Shown: piece after piece, positions 38,280 through 47,802 of the stretch | Position numbering within the stretch: position 1 is the first letter of the stretch | Layout of the letters: each line of letters opens with the position of its first letter | Source: Flavobacterium beibuense | GTDB taxonomy: Bacteria; Bacteroidota; Bacteroidia; Flavobacteriales; Flavobacteriaceae | NCBI RefSeq assembly: GCF_004151245.1 | Contig: NZ_JUIW01000003.1 | Span: 186,001 to 250,000, forward strand | Reading direction: 5' to 3' | Length of the DNA: 64,000 nucleotides | Translations under genes and position numbers: made by a program | The notes under the pieces: model-generated | The model's input: only the letters and a program-made list of their open reading frames with translations | What the model was told of the DNA's origin: nothing | Database searches by the model: none

Positions 38280-38414
38280 GTACAATATTTACATTAAAAT
38301 ATAACAAAAAATCGTTTTATTTTAAAAATAACATGTATATGTTAAAATTAACACATATCTGGGCTGTATTTTTATATTTTTAGCAAACTAATTAATTAAA
38401 ATCAATATAATTTC
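38280..38414 (+). promoter_or_regulatory. AT-rich leader of the second giant gene
   Basis: It contains AAAATATAACAAAA, TTTAAAAATA and AACTAATTAATTAAAATCAAT in the same order as upstream of giant gene 1. No CDS is seen in the gap. Confidence 0.5.
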
Positions 38415-41400
38415 ATGAACAAAATTACTTCAAGGGTTAATTTCCGGCCTTACCTCGGGAATTTGACCGAAAATCGGTTTTCCCGATTTTTACTCTTTTT
38501 TGTTATGTGTCTTGCCTTTACGGGGGTAAATGCACAAACAGTTACAATTGGTTCCGGAACCAATACTTCAACGAACTCTACGGTCGGTTCTGGCTTAGGT
38601 CCTGTAAACGGATATTATGAGTACATGCGTTATCAGGTAGTTTACACAGCTGCAGAGATTACAGCAGCGGGTGGTGCCCAAGGTTTTATTGACGAAATGG
38701 GCTGGAATGTGGCAGCGCTGCCTAATGCAGGTACACTTCCTAACTACAAAATCAGATTTGCATTAACAGATGCTACAGATTCAGCTTCAAATAATACGGC
38801 TGAACTTACAGAAGTTTACAGTGGAGACTACACTCCGGCGTTGGGATTTGATATGATAGATCTTACAACGCCTTTTTTATGGGATGGAACCAGTAATATC
38901 TTAGTTGATGTTTGTTATGGTTCTGTGACATACACAGCAGAGTTTGGTACTGTTTATACCTACGGTACTGCAGATAACAGCAGTAGGTTTGCAAGATCAG
39001 ACAACTCTTCAAGATGTGGTGTTGCTACAGATATTGCAAATAACTTTAAACCACAGATACAGTTTACAATGTCTCCGCCACCAGCATGTTTCCCGGTTTC
39101 GGGATTAGCGGTTTCGGGCATCACAAACAGTTCGGCAGTTATTTCATGGAATGCTCTTACTACAGCACCTGCTGACGGATATGACTATTATGTATCTGAA
39201 AGTAGTACAGCACCTACAGCGGCAACAGTTCCTACTGATAATACAGATGAAACAAGTGTAATTCTAACACTGGACCCAACTACACAATATTATGTATGGG
39301 TAAGATCTGATTGTGGAGATGAAACTTCAGACTGGAGTTCTGCAATTACTTTTACAACTTTCCAGATTCCTGCAACAATGCCATTTAGTGAAGATTTTGA
39401 AACTTCACCAAACTGGAATGTTGCAAACGGTACTCAAACAAACAAATGGTTTATTGGTACTGCTGTAAATAATGGAGGCTCAAGCTCATTATATATATCA
39501 AATGATAATGGTACTACCAATGATTATAACAATGGTTCAACTTCTGTTGTACACGCTTACAGAGATATAACACTTCCTGCTAATATTGTTCAGGCAATGG
39601 TTTCTTTTGACTGGAAAGGTACAGGAGAAGATGGTTACGATTATCTTTCTGTATGGGTAGTTCCTGTTACTTATATTCCTGTTGCAGGAGAAGAAATTGA
39701 AGACACAGACGGTTTACAGGTTGTGGAAGAGCTAAGCCTTAGCGGCGATGCTTTCTTAACTGAACAATATGTAATTGATGCTGCAGATTATGCAGGGCAA
39801 ACAGTAAGACTGGTATTTGAATGGATAAATGATGACGGAGTAGGTTCATCACCAGCTGCGGCAGTTGATAATATTAGTGTAACTGAGGTTACTTGTTTTG
39901 CTCCCGAAGAAGCAAATCATGTGGTTACTTATGAAGGGATTACTTTATCGTGGACAGCTTTAGAAACTGCCCCAACAGGAGGTTACGACTATTATTATAG
40001 CACACAAAATACAACTCCTACAGATGAAACAACACCTACAGGTAATACCGAAGAGATAACCTTGTCGTTAACTACACTTGATCCTGATACGGTGTATTAT
40101 TACTGGGTAAGAAGTAACTGTAGTGGAACTTACAGCGAGTGGATAAGCGGTGGTTCTTTCAGAACTGAATGTGATGCTGTAACTCCGGTGGTAATGCAGG
40201 ATTTTACAGATTATACAGAAAGCATACCGGGCGATTGCTGGAAAGAGCAAACAGGAGTTTTAGGTACTGCAGTTGTATTAGAAAATACAGATAGTAGCTG
40301 GCAAAGCGGTAACTATAACAATAATTCGGGAAATGCTAACGGTAAAGCGGCTTACATTAATTTATATGAAGAGTTAGACGATTGGTTTGTATCTCCGGCT
40401 ATTGATTTAGGTGATGGCTCTGTAACGTATCAGTTAAGTCTTGATGCTTCAGTAATACCTTGGTCTGGCAGTACTCCAATTGCAGATATGGAAGACAAGT
40501 TTGTAAAAATTGTTGTTTCTACAGATGCAGGTAATACCTGGGATCTTGTTAATGTTATAAAAACATATGGCGGAGATAATATCCCTGCCGGAGGAGTATC
40601 TGATATTATTTCTCTTGAGGGTTATACAGGTATAATTAAAATAGGTTTCTACGCCCACAGTGAGGACGATGCTCCGGATAGTAGGTTCTATATTGATAAT
40701 TTTGTTGTTGATGTTCAGCCTGCTTGTGCATTACCTATTGATTTAGTATACTCTGATGTAGCACAAAATTCAGTTCAGATATCATGGACGGCTCCGGCTA
40801 CAGCTCCGGCAAACGGATATGAGTATTATGTAAACGAGGATGGCACAGTTCCTACTCCGGCTACCGAAGCTACAGGAAGTGTTGAAGCAGGTGTGTTAAC
40901 TGCTGAAGTGACCGATTTAACATCGGGTACAAGAAACTATGTATGGGTAAGATCTAATTGTAGTGAAGATGCTCAAAGCGAATGGGTTGGTCCGGTATCG
41001 TTTATGACAGCTTGTACTCCGTCTGACTTAACGGTTACTGAGCCGGGTGAGGTTTGCGGACAAGGTACTACAGAGCTTGAGGCGTCAAGTACTACAGGTA
41101 CTGTATACTGGTTTGAAAGTGAAGATGCTGCTTTACCTTTAGGAGAAGGTACTACTTTTGAGATTCCTTATATTACTGAAACTACGAGCTTCTATGTAAG
41201 TAGCGCTCAAACAAGTGTTGGTGCTCTTGTAAAAGTTGGTCAGGGTGCAGCTACTACAAATACGTACAGCAACCCGTTATACTCGGCTTGGAGTAACAAC
41301 CATACACAACATTTAATTACAGCTGCCGAACTTACAGCTGCAGGATTATCTGCGGGTGATATTAATTCAATTGCTCTTGATGTTACATCTGCAGGAACAC

Positions 41401-43640
41401 TGCCTATGAAAGATCTTACAATTAAGATAGGTACTTCTTCAGCTGTTAATATGGAAGCTTTTGTTGCAAACGATGCGTTTAGTGTTGTATATACTAATGT
41501 GTCATACCTTCCTGTAACAGGAGTTAATACATTTGATTTTGAAACTCTGTTTAACTGGGATGGTACTTCTAATATAGTAGTAGAGTTTTGTCATGGTAAC
41601 AGTTCGTCATCTGCAACAATGAGCAGAACTGTGAAAAGTGACGTAACAGCTTATGTTTCTACTATTAAACATCACTTTAGTGAGAGTACTTCTGGTGCAG
41701 ACGCATGTGCTGCTACAGAGGGTGGTACTGTGCTTACCTATTCAGTAAGGCCACAGTTTATATTTAACGGTAACGGACTTTGTTTCTCAAGCCGTGAAGA
41801 GGTTGAAGTTGTAGTAACAGATGCTCCTGATATTACTCCGGCAGCAACAGAAGAGGCAATTTGTATAGGTGGTAGTACAGATCTTTCTGTAACAAGTGAT
41901 AATACAGATTATACTTATGTTTGGACACCGGGTGACCTTGAAGGAGCTTTACAAACAGTATCTCCTACAGAGACTACAACTTATACGGTAACAGCTACCG
42001 ATGAGGTTTCAGGATGTATAGAAACAGCTACAATTACAGTAACTGTAAACCTTCTTCCGGATGAAATAACAATTGCCGAAGAACCAATTGAAATTTGTGG
42101 TAATGCATTACAGCCGCTTACAGCTCAGGGAGCTAATGTATCTGGCGAGGTGGTAATAGGTAACGGTACAACTGCTCCGTCAACTACAAGTTATCCTAAT
42201 CCGCTTAGTGCATACTACGGAGGTGTTAAAACACAAATATTGTATACAGAACAGGAGCTTTTAGCTCAGGGTCTGGTTATAGGTGCACAAATTAGCTCTT
42301 TAGCTTTTGATTTTAATGCTTCGGTTGCTAATGCATGTAACGATTTAACTATCAGGATGGGTAGTACTACTAATACAAATATGGAAGGTGGCTTTGTAAC
42401 TTCAGCTGCTTTACAAACTGTATATAACCAAAACTTTACTTCGGTAAGTGGTACTACAGGATTTGTTGACTTTAACCTTTCAACATCTTATACCTGGACA
42501 GGTGGTAACCTTATTGTAGAGGTAGTACACAATCAGGGTAATAATGGTAACGGTAGTGGTACAAGAACAAATACTACCACAACAGGGTTTGCAAGTGTAT
42601 ACTATGGTGCGAAAGATGGTGTTACGCCTGCAGGTGTGGCAAGTTTTGACGCTCTTACTTCTTATGATACTTCAAATTCATCTACAAGCAGGCCAAACAT
42701 AAGCTTTAACTACAGCGTGGTTAATGCTGTAACATGGGCACCGGCTACAAACCTTTATACAGATGAAGAAGGTACAGTTGCATATACAGAAGGTGACGAT
42801 GTTGATATGGTTTACTTCATGTCTAACGAAGCAGGTGAGTTTGCTTATACGGCAACAGCTACTAATGCTGCCGGATGTTCGGTTACTGCCGATGTTACGA
42901 TTAATGTGAACGTAACAGAAACTCCTGTTGCAGATGCAGAACAAACATTTTGTGGTGCTTCTACCGTGGCAGACTTAACTGCTGATGGTAACGATATCCA
43001 GTGGTATGCTGATGAAACTGCTGATGAGGTTCTTACAGAAGAAACTGCTATTGAAACCGGAACATATTTTGTTTCTCAAATGATAGATGGTTGCGAAAGT
43101 GCAAGGGTAGCTGTTGAGGTTACGGTTAATATTACTCCGGCACCACAGGGTGAATCAGTTCAGGAAATAGGTGTTTATGCAGGCGAAACTGCTGATATAA
43201 GCCTTATAGAAGTAACAGGTGTAGAAGGTGGTGTTATTACATGGTACCTTACAGAAGAGGATGCTATTAACAACGAAAACTCTCTTGGTGATGATTATGT
43301 AATTGAAAATGAAGCTACTTACTATGCTGTACAAACTCTAGATGGTTGTCCTAGTGAGCCTTTTGCGGTAACGGTTTCTGTAGTGCTTGACACTAAAGAT
43401 TTCGATTCAGCTAACTTTGCTTACTGGCCAAACCCTGTAAAAGATGTGCTTACTGTTTCTTACTCTTCGGCTATAACTTCGGCTACAGTATACAACATGC
43501 TTGGTCAGCCGGTTATATCTCAGCAAATCAATGCTCTTGAAGGTACTGTTAATATGGCTAATCTTTCAGAAGGTACTTACATTGTAATAGTTGCTACAGA
43601 AACGGCGACTAAAACAATAAGGGTAGTTAAAAAACAATAA
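38415..43640 (+). CDS. Giant T9SS-secreted multidomain surface protein 2
   Basis: 1741 residues, paralogue of the preceding gene. A long N-terminus (about 24 polar residues, then FLLFFVMCLAFTGVNA-Q) is the signal peptide. In order: the beta-rich module (about 40-222), a Fn3 domain, a MAM/choice-of-anchor J-like domain (about 315-490), a Fn3 domain, a second cleaved-adhesin-like domain (about 590-770), a Fn3 domain, an Ig-like domain interrupted by the module (about 937-1121), an Ig domain, another Ig domain interrupted by a third copy of the module (about 1246-1437), an Ig repeat with QTFC...VADL, a further Ig-like segment and a type A sorting domain (last 78 residues) nearly identical to that of giant protein 1. 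Predicted to be acidic, exported and surface-attached. No enzymatic motif was seen. Confidence 0.9.
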   Translation: MNKITSRVNFRPYLGNLTENRFSRFLLFFVMCLAFTGVNAQTVTIGSGTNTSTNSTVGSGLGPVNGYYEYMRYQVVYTAAEITAAGGAQGFIDEMGWNVAALPNAGTLPNYKIRFALTDATDSASNNTAELTEVYSGDYTPALGFDMIDLTTPFLWDGTSNILVDVCYGSVTYTAEFGTVYTYGTADNSSRFARSDNSSRCGVATDIANNFKPQIQFTMSPPPACFPVSGLAVSGITNSSAVISWNALTTAPADGYDYYVSESSTAPTAATVPTDNTDETSVILTLDPTTQYYVWVRSDCGDETSDWSSAITFTTFQIPATMPFSEDFETSPNWNVANGTQTNKWFIGTAVNNGGSSSLYISNDNGTTNDYNNGSTSVVHAYRDITLPANIVQAMVSFDWKGTGEDGYDYLSVWVVPVTYIPVAGEEIEDTDGLQVVEELSLSGDAFLTEQYVIDAADYAGQTVRLVFEWINDDGVGSSPAAAVDNISVTEVTCFAPEEANHVVTYEGITLSWTALETAPTGGYDYYYSTQNTTPTDETTPTGNTEEITLSLTTLDPDTVYYYWVRSNCSGTYSEWISGGSFRTECDAVTPVVMQDFTDYTESIPGDCWKEQTGVLGTAVVLENTDSSWQSGNYNNNSGNANGKAAYINLYEELDDWFVSPAIDLGDGSVTYQLSLDASVIPWSGSTPIADMEDKFVKIVVSTDAGNTWDLVNVIKTYGGDNIPAGGVSDIISLEGYTGIIKIGFYAHSEDDAPDSRFYIDNFVVDVQPACALPIDLVYSDVAQNSVQISWTAPATAPANGYEYYVNEDGTVPTPATEATGSVEAGVLTAEVTDLTSGTRNYVWVRSNCSEDAQSEWVGPVSFMTACTPSDLTVTEPGEVCGQGTTELEASSTTGTVYWFESEDAALPLGEGTTFEIPYITETTSFYVSSAQTSVGALVKVGQGAATTNTYSNPLYSAWSNNHTQHLITAAELTAAGLSAGDINSIALDVTSAGTLPMKDLTIKIGTSSAVNMEAFVANDAFSVVYTNVSYLPVTGVNTFDFETLFNWDGTSNIVVEFCHGNSSSSATMSRTVKSDVTAYVSTIKHHFSESTSGADACAATEGGTVLTYSVRPQFIFNGNGLCFSSREEVEVVVTDAPDITPAATEEAICIGGSTDLSVTSDNTDYTYVWTPGDLEGALQTVSPTETTTYTVTATDEVSGCIETATITVTVNLLPDEITIAEEPIEICGNALQPLTAQGANVSGEVVIGNGTTAPSTTSYPNPLSAYYGGVKTQILYTEQELLAQGLVIGAQISSLAFDFNASVANACNDLTIRMGSTTNTNMEGGFVTSAALQTVYNQNFTSVSGTTGFVDFNLSTSYTWTGGNLIVEVVHNQGNNGNGSGTRTNTTTTGFASVYYGAKDGVTPAGVASFDALTSYDTSNSSTSRPNISFNYSVVNAVTWAPATNLYTDEEGTVAYTEGDDVDMVYFMSNEAGEFAYTATATNAAGCSVTADVTINVNVTETPVADAEQTFCGASTVADLTADGNDIQWYADETADEVLTEETAIETGTYFVSQMIDGCESARVAVEVTVNITPAPQGESVQEIGVYAGETADISLIEVTGVEGGVITWYLTEEDAINNENSLGDDYVIENEATYYAVQTLDGCPSEPFAVTVSVVLDTKDFDSANFAYWPNPVKDVLTVSYSSAITSATVYNMLGQPVISQQINALEGTVNMANLSEGTYIVIVATETATKTIRVVKKQ

Positions 43641-43685
43641 TCATGTTATAAAACGGGTATTTGAATACTTGTTTTAAAAAAAAGT

Positions 43686-43720
43686 AAAAGCCACCATTTT
43701 TTTGGTGGCTTTTTGTTTTT
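43686..43720 (+). terminator. Strong terminator after giant gene 2
   Basis: Perfect 11-bp stem AAAAGCCACCA / TGGTGGCTTTT, loop T6, then T-rich. Confidence 0.9.
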
Positions 43721-43753
43721 TTAAGAGTAACTTTGTTAAAAAAAAATAGCTAG

Positions 43754-44749
43754 ATGTTTTTCTCTCTTGTTATACCTGTTTACAACAGGCCCGATGAAAT
43801 ACAGGAATTACTGGAAAGCCTTACAAAACAAACATATAAACAGCAGTTTGAAATAGTAATTGTTGAAGACGGTTCTTCTGTTACCTGTAAAGATGTGGTG
43901 AGCAGCTATGAGAACAGGTTGATGATTTCTTATTACTTTAAGGAGAACAGCGGTCCCGGCGACTCCCGTAACTACGGTATGAGAATAGCAAAGGGAGACT
44001 ATTTTATCATTTTAGATTCCGATTGTATTTTACCGCCACACTACATGCAAAGCATTGCAGATAATCTTGAGAAAGATTATACCGATTGTTTTGGCGGCCC
44101 CGATGCTGCACACGAATCTTTTAGTGATGTGCAAAAAGCCATAAACTTTACCATGACCTCATTTTTAACTACAGGAGGGGTAAGGGGCAAATCAGAGAAA
44201 ATAGAAAAGTTCCAGCCAAGAAGTTTTAATATGGGAATTTCCAAACAGGCCTTTGAAGCTTCGGGAGGATTTGGTAATATCCATCCGGGCGAAGATCCTG
44301 ATCTTTCCATAAGGTTATGGAAGCTGGGCTACACTACAAAACTGTTTAAGGATAGCTTTGTTTTTCATAAACGCAGGATAGATTGGGAAAAATTTTATAT
44401 ACAGGTAAATAAGTTTGGTAAAGCAAGGCCAATACTGGATTTGTGGCATCCTGAATATAAAAAGCCGGTGTTTCTGTTTCCGTCGATTTTTATGTTCGGA
44501 CTTATAGTTTCTCTTATATTACTGTTAATTAATGTGCATTTCTTTATAGATGTTTATATTTTGTACTTCTGTTTACTGTTTGTACTCTCAGCTATACAAA
44601 ATAAAAGCCTTAAAATAAGCTTTCTGTCGGTAGTGGCTGCGTTTATACAGTTTTATGGTTATGGTTACGGCTATGCGGAATCATTGCTAAAAGTGCAAAT
44701 CCTTAAACAAAAACCGGAAACAGCTTTTCCTAAATTATTTTTTAAATAA
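43754..44749 (+). CDS. Family 2 glycosyltransferase, membrane-associated
   Basis: 331 residues. The GT-A domain (1-225) starts FFSLVIPVYNRPDEIQELLE, has VEDGSS, ENSGPGDSRNYGM, the metal-binding LDSDCIL and the acceptor-region HPGEDPDLSIRLW. Two or three hydrophobic helices follow (about 240-300). It transfers a sugar from a nucleotide donor to an unknown acceptor on the cytoplasmic face. The stop is 1 bp before coaE, so the two are probably co-transcribed. No polysaccharide cluster surrounds it. Confidence 0.92.
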   Translation: MFFSLVIPVYNRPDEIQELLESLTKQTYKQQFEIVIVEDGSSVTCKDVVSSYENRLMISYYFKENSGPGDSRNYGMRIAKGDYFIILDSDCILPPHYMQSIADNLEKDYTDCFGGPDAAHESFSDVQKAINFTMTSFLTTGGVRGKSEKIEKFQPRSFNMGISKQAFEASGGFGNIHPGEDPDLSIRLWKLGYTTKLFKDSFVFHKRRIDWEKFYIQVNKFGKARPILDLWHPEYKKPVFLFPSIFMFGLIVSLILLLINVHFFIDVYILYFCLLFVLSAIQNKSLKISFLSVVAAFIQFYGYGYGYAESLLKVQILKQKPETAFPKLFFK

Positions 44750-44750
44750 T

Positions 44751-45338
44751 ATGGGTACAAAAATTATTGGTTTAACGGGAGGTATAGGCAGCGGAAAAAG
44801 CACCATGGCAAACTATTTTGAGTCATTAGGAGTTCCTGTCTACATCGCTGATGAAGAAGCCAAAAAAATATTGTATCTGCCGGATGCTGTAAATGAGGTA
44901 AGGGAAGTGTTTGGTGAAGAAGTGTTTACTGAGCAATTGCCTGACAGGGCTAAGCTGGCTAAAGTGGTGTTTAATAACCCCGATAAACTAAAACAGTTAA
45001 ACCAAATAATACATCCTAAAGTAAGGGATCATTTTACAAACTGGGTTACATTGCATAAATCGCAAAATTTTGTGATAAAAGAGGCAGCCATTCTGTTTGA
45101 AAGCGGAAGTTATAAAGACTGCTACAAGATAATACTGGTAACTGCCCCAAAAGGCCTGAGAATTAAGCGTGTTATGGAGAGGGATAAGATAACAAAAGAA
45201 CAGGTTTTAGAGCGTATGTCTAACCAGTGGGATGAAAAAAAGAAAGAAGAGTTAAGTGATTATATAATATACAATACAAACCTTGAAGCTGCGAAAAATA
45301 AGGCGAGAGAGATATTTTTAGAATTGAATAAAATGTAA
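44751..45338 (+). CDS. coaE: Dephospho-CoA kinase
   Basis: Phosphorylates the 3'-hydroxyl of dephospho-CoA in the last step of CoA synthesis. The 195-residue P-loop kinase has LTGGIGSGKSTMA (Walker A), VYIADEEAKK, the HPKVRDHF motif, and the lid RVMERDKITKEQVLERMSNQ. Family length 195-205. It follows the glycosyltransferase gene. Confidence 0.97.
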   Translation: MGTKIIGLTGGIGSGKSTMANYFESLGVPVYIADEEAKKILYLPDAVNEVREVFGEEVFTEQLPDRAKLAKVVFNNPDKLKQLNQIIHPKVRDHFTNWVTLHKSQNFVIKEAAILFESGSYKDCYKIILVTAPKGLRIKRVMERDKITKEQVLERMSNQWDEKKKEELSDYIIYNTNLEAAKNKAREIFLELNKM

Positions 45339-45406
45339 AAATTGCAGCCTTTGTTAATCTTTGGTTAATATATTAAAGGTTTAAATGTTAAAATGTTAAT
45401 TTTGTA

Positions 45407-46990
45407 ATGATGAATAAAACAAGATTCCGGTTATTGGTGTTCTTTATGAGCCTGTCGCTTATAGGTATCATTTTAGTTCAGCTGTACTGGATAAACTTAT
45501 CATTAAAAATAAACGATGAACAGTTTAAGTCTCATGTGCAGCAGATACTTAACATGGTGGCTGAAAAATTGAGGGATGACGAAGAGCTTAGGTTCAACAA
45601 CTTATATTATCATGTAAAAGATAGTGTGGGGCACAGGCCTACAAAAGCTGATTTTGCTAATTACATGTATAAAGGCGATTTAAAGGAGCATCAAAATACG
45701 GTTTACTCTGATTATTTATCGCAAACTTATAAGGAAGAATTAGATTTCTTTGATAAAAATGAACAGGAAGAAAAAGTTAGTTCATTAACAGAAAATTCTG
45801 GTGAAAATGGCATGACTATTGATGAGTATAAGCTTTCTTTAGAAAATGCCAGAAGAGAAGATGCAGCCAGAGAAAAACGGCATATAAAGTATCTTTTTGA
45901 TTATTATAATACAGGAAGACCTATTGAAAGTAGGATATCTGAAAAGTTCTTTTTAAAAACGTTGAGGTCTGATCTTAAGGAGAATAAGGTAAATAAGGAA
46001 AATAAAGTTGATATAGATTTTGAATATGCTGTCTATAAAAACGGGCTGGCAACTAAAATGAGGTCTAAAAACTTTAGTTATGATCCTAATCTTAGTTATA
46101 CCGCATCGCTATTTCCCGGCAGGGATGATGACATTTCAGAGAACTTTTACAGTTATAGGTTAATGGTTAGTTTTCCGTCTAAGAAACAGTATATACTTTC
46201 TAAGATTTTAGGTATAACCATGCTCTCTGTAATATTTACGCTCATTATAATTATTGCATACTTAAGCGCCATAAACCAGCTTATTAAACAAAAGCAGATT
46301 TCGGAAATAAAAACCGATTTCATAAACAATATGACGCATGAGTTTAAAACGCCCATTGCAACCATAAACCTTGCTCTGGACGCTATTAAGAATCCTAAGA
46401 TATTGGGTGATACCGAAAAAGTACAGCGGTACCTCCAGATGATACGGGAGGAAAATAAAAGGATGCACTCTCAGGTGGAGAATGTATTACAGATATCTAA
46501 GCTGGACAGAAAGGAACTGGATATTACAAAAGACCAGGCCAACATACACGATATTATTGAAGACGCTATAGAGCACGTTCATTTAATTATTGAAGCAAGG
46601 GAAGGACATTTAACGCGTCACTTTCATGCAACAAGGACAACGACATTGTTAAACGATGTGCATTTTACTAACGTATTGGTCAACATACTTGACAATGCAA
46701 TCAAATACTCTGAAGGTGAACCTGAAATAGATATCTATACCGAGAACGTTAAAGATTTTATTCTCATTAAGATCAGCGATAAAGGCTTGGGGATGTCTAA
46801 AACAACTCAAAAACGAATTTTTGAGAAGTTTTTCAGGGAACATACGGGTGACATACATAATGTTAAGGGGCACGGGCTAGGATTAGCCTATGTAAAAAGG
46901 ATTATAGACGATCACAACTGTAACATTTATGTAGAGAGCGAGAAAGGAAAGGGAAGTACGTTTATAATTAAAATGCCACTAATAAATTAA
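45407..46990 (+). CDS. Sensor histidine kinase, RprX-like
   Basis: A 527-residue membrane kinase. TM1 is at about 8-28 and TM2 at about 264-287, enclosing a large polar sensor domain. The H-box is FINNMTHEFKTPIATI with H311, followed by the N-box NVLVNILDNAIKYS, G1 (SDKGLGMS), F-box (IFEKFFREH) and G2 (GHGLGLAYV). It is 9 bp upstream of the response regulator gene, so they form one two-component unit similar to RprX/RprY of Bacteroides. Two in-frame ATGs (45407 and 45410) are possible; the stimulus is unknown. Confidence 0.95.
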   Translation: MMNKTRFRLLVFFMSLSLIGIILVQLYWINLSLKINDEQFKSHVQQILNMVAEKLRDDEELRFNNLYYHVKDSVGHRPTKADFANYMYKGDLKEHQNTVYSDYLSQTYKEELDFFDKNEQEEKVSSLTENSGENGMTIDEYKLSLENARREDAAREKRHIKYLFDYYNTGRPIESRISEKFFLKTLRSDLKENKVNKENKVDIDFEYAVYKNGLATKMRSKNFSYDPNLSYTASLFPGRDDDISENFYSYRLMVSFPSKKQYILSKILGITMLSVIFTLIIIIAYLSAINQLIKQKQISEIKTDFINNMTHEFKTPIATINLALDAIKNPKILGDTEKVQRYLQMIREENKRMHSQVENVLQISKLDRKELDITKDQANIHDIIEDAIEHVHLIIEAREGHLTRHFHATRTTTLLNDVHFTNVLVNILDNAIKYSEGEPEIDIYTENVKDFILIKISDKGLGMSKTTQKRIFEKFFREHTGDIHNVKGHGLGLAYVKRIIDDHNCNIYVESEKGKGSTFIIKMPLIN

Positions 46991-46999
46991 AAAAAAGAT

Positions 47000-47719
47000 A
47001 TGGAAGAAACACACAAAAAAATTCTTTTAGTAGAAGACGATCCAAACTTTGGAGCGGTTTTAAAAGATTACCTGTCAATTAATGACTTCGAGGTTACTCT
47101 TGCCAAAAACGGTATGGAAGGCTTTGAAAAATTTAAGAAGGACAATTTTGATCTTTGTATTCTTGATGTGATGATGCCTTATAAAGATGGCTATACTCTA
47201 GCCAGAGAAATCAGGGAAAAAAATAAGGAAGTGCCTATTATTTTCCTAACGGCAAAATCTATGAAAGAAGATGTGCTTAAAGGTTATAAGGTAGGTGCAG
47301 ACGATTACCTTAATAAGCCTTTTGACAGTGAAGTACTGCTTATGAAGATTAAGGCAATCATCCAGAGAAAAGCATCTGAAACTAAAACGGATAATGCTAA
47401 GTTTGAGTTCCAGATTGGTAGATTCCACCTTAACTCTAAGCTACGTTTCTTAACTTTTGATAATGAAGAGCCAATAAAACTTTCTCCAAAAGAAAACGAG
47501 CTTTTAAAAATGCTTGCGCTTCATGAAAATGATTTAATGCCAAGAGAGCTTGCACTTACTAAAATTTGGAGAGATGATAACTATTTTACATCTCGTAGTA
47601 TGGACGTGTATATTGCTAAACTTAGAAAATACCTTAAACCGGATGAGGATGTTGAAATCCTTAACATTCATGGAGAAGGTTTCCGTTTAGTGGTAAAAAA
47701 TAAAGTAGAGGAGAAATAA
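47000..47719 (+). CDS. OmpR/PhoB-family response regulator, RprY-like
   Basis: A 239-residue regulator. The receiver domain has E12, D13 and D14 (LVEDDPN), phospho-acceptor D56 (CILDVMMP), T84 (FLTAKS) and K106 (YLNKPF). The C-terminal winged-helix (about 140-235) shows LSPKENELLKMLALH, the recognition helix region RSMDVYIAKLRKYL, and IHGEGFRLV. Partner of the upstream kinase. Targets are not visible here. Confidence 0.96.
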   Translation: MEETHKKILLVEDDPNFGAVLKDYLSINDFEVTLAKNGMEGFEKFKKDNFDLCILDVMMPYKDGYTLAREIREKNKEVPIIFLTAKSMKEDVLKGYKVGADDYLNKPFDSEVLLMKIKAIIQRKASETKTDNAKFEFQIGRFHLNSKLRFLTFDNEEPIKLSPKENELLKMLALHENDLMPRELALTKIWRDDNYFTSRSMDVYIAKLRKYLKPDEDVEILNIHGEGFRLVVKNKVEEK

Positions 47720-47743
47720 TATATTTATAATCCACTATAGCGG

Positions 47744-47800
47744 GCTGCCTGAAAGGTTTTTTATGAATTCGATCTCATACTTACTTTTAGGCAGCTTTTT
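47744..47800 (+). terminator. Long hairpin terminator after the two-component operon
   Basis: Arms GCTGCCTGAAA (from 47744) and TTTTAGGCAGC (to 47795) with a roughly 30-nt loop, followed by T5. It lies between the convergent response regulator and thioesterase genes. Confidence 0.5.
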
Positions 47801-47802
47801 AT

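Noticed and set aside
32949..43640. The giant gene pair as a mobile element or defence island
   Set aside because: No transposase, integrase, att-like repeats or defence motifs; the repeats are coding domain duplications.
45397..45404. TAATTTTG as promoter of the histidine kinase gene
   Set aside because: It matches the -7 pattern but lies 3 bp before the start codon and has no -33 element at 19 bp.
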